From contig CABMGC010000075.1 of NCBI GenBank assembly GCA_902385515.1, positions 1 to 12,354 of the forward strand: a DNA stretch of 12,354 nucleotides, given 5' to 3'. The DNA comes from an uncultured archaeon (GTDB taxonomy: Archaea > Micrarchaeota > Micrarchaeia > Micrarchaeales > CABMGC01). Position 1 is the first letter of the stretch. Each line of letters starts with the position of its first letter. This document shows, piece after piece, positions 12,353 to 12,354 of this stretch. Below the pieces are notes generated by a model. The model made no database searches. It had not been told where the DNA came from and was given only the letters and a program-made list of their open reading frames with translations. A program made the position numbers and the translations under genes.

Positions 12353-12354
12353 GA

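Larger units (their letters stand above)
12109..12354. other. AT-rich non-coding end of the window
   Basis: I see no convincing gene in these 246 bases. A 29-codon frame (12117-12206, starting MFTTPAIGESS) exists but has no suitable promoter distance or recognisable product. The section 12215-12265 is almost pure A/T and includes a palindrome. The last 50 bases contain an 11-bp direct repeat cut by the window edge. It probably contains a promoter for a gene beyond the window. Confidence 0.5.

Overview
The window is from an archaeal chromosome. The evidence is archaeal-type ribosomal proteins in the order S13-S4-S11, TATA-box promoters about 26-30 nt upstream of the start codon or tRNA 5' end, three tRNA genes that do not encode CCA, a tRNA-Ser carrying bulge-helix-bulge (BHB) introns, and archaeal families (COG2521-type methyltransferase, DUF116, DUF981, short SlyD-like FKBP). 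Short genes, micro-introns at non-canonical tRNA positions, Ala/Glu-rich tails on ribosomal proteins, a class II LysRS and a ribosomal cluster that stops after S11 fit a small-genome DPANN lineage, perhaps Micrarchaeota. That placement is inference; no rRNA is present to confirm it.

Layout. 1-1118: 3' end of an unrecognised gene, tRNA-Asn(GUU), and a membrane-anchored FKBP prolyl isomerase 10 nt after the tRNA. 1144-3209 (minus strand): nitroreductase, COG2521-like methyltransferase and a DUF981-like membrane protein in operon-like spacing. 3284-4895: tRNA-Lys(UUU) followed directly by a class II lysyl-tRNA synthetase, so substrate tRNA and enzyme are probably one transcript. 4905-7148: a nucleoside-deoxyribosyltransferase-like protein, a 5'(3')-deoxyribonucleotidase-like HAD protein, a tRNA-Ser(GGA) interrupted by a 12-nt and a 16-nt intron, and a phosphomannomutase-like HAD phosphatase. 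7221-9077: S13-S4-S11 ending in a hairpin, with no rpoD after S11. 9118-10761: a small orphan gene, a minus-strand DUF1801 protein that looks bacterial, and a divergently transcribed membrane protein with a DUF116 Cys-rich domain. From about 10.77 kb to the end the DNA is clearly more AT-rich and holds an unrecognised gene, a frameshifted winged-helix regulator, a bacterial-looking small membrane protein and an AT-rich non-coding end with a palindrome and a direct repeat.

Expression logic. Two start modes recur. Genes after their own TATA box tend to be leaderless or nearly so (4967, 9923 minus, 10042). Genes inside transcripts carry a GTGA Shine-Dalgarno core exactly 4 nt before the start (FKBP, S4, S11). 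Two of the three tRNA genes lie so close to a protein gene (10 and about 20-38 nt) that tRNA 3' processing would generate the mRNA 5' end.

The strongest observations are the doubly interrupted tRNA-Ser with a perfect BHB motif in its T loop, the tRNA-mRNA dicistrons, and the winged-helix gene whose conserved recognition-helix region continues in another frame.
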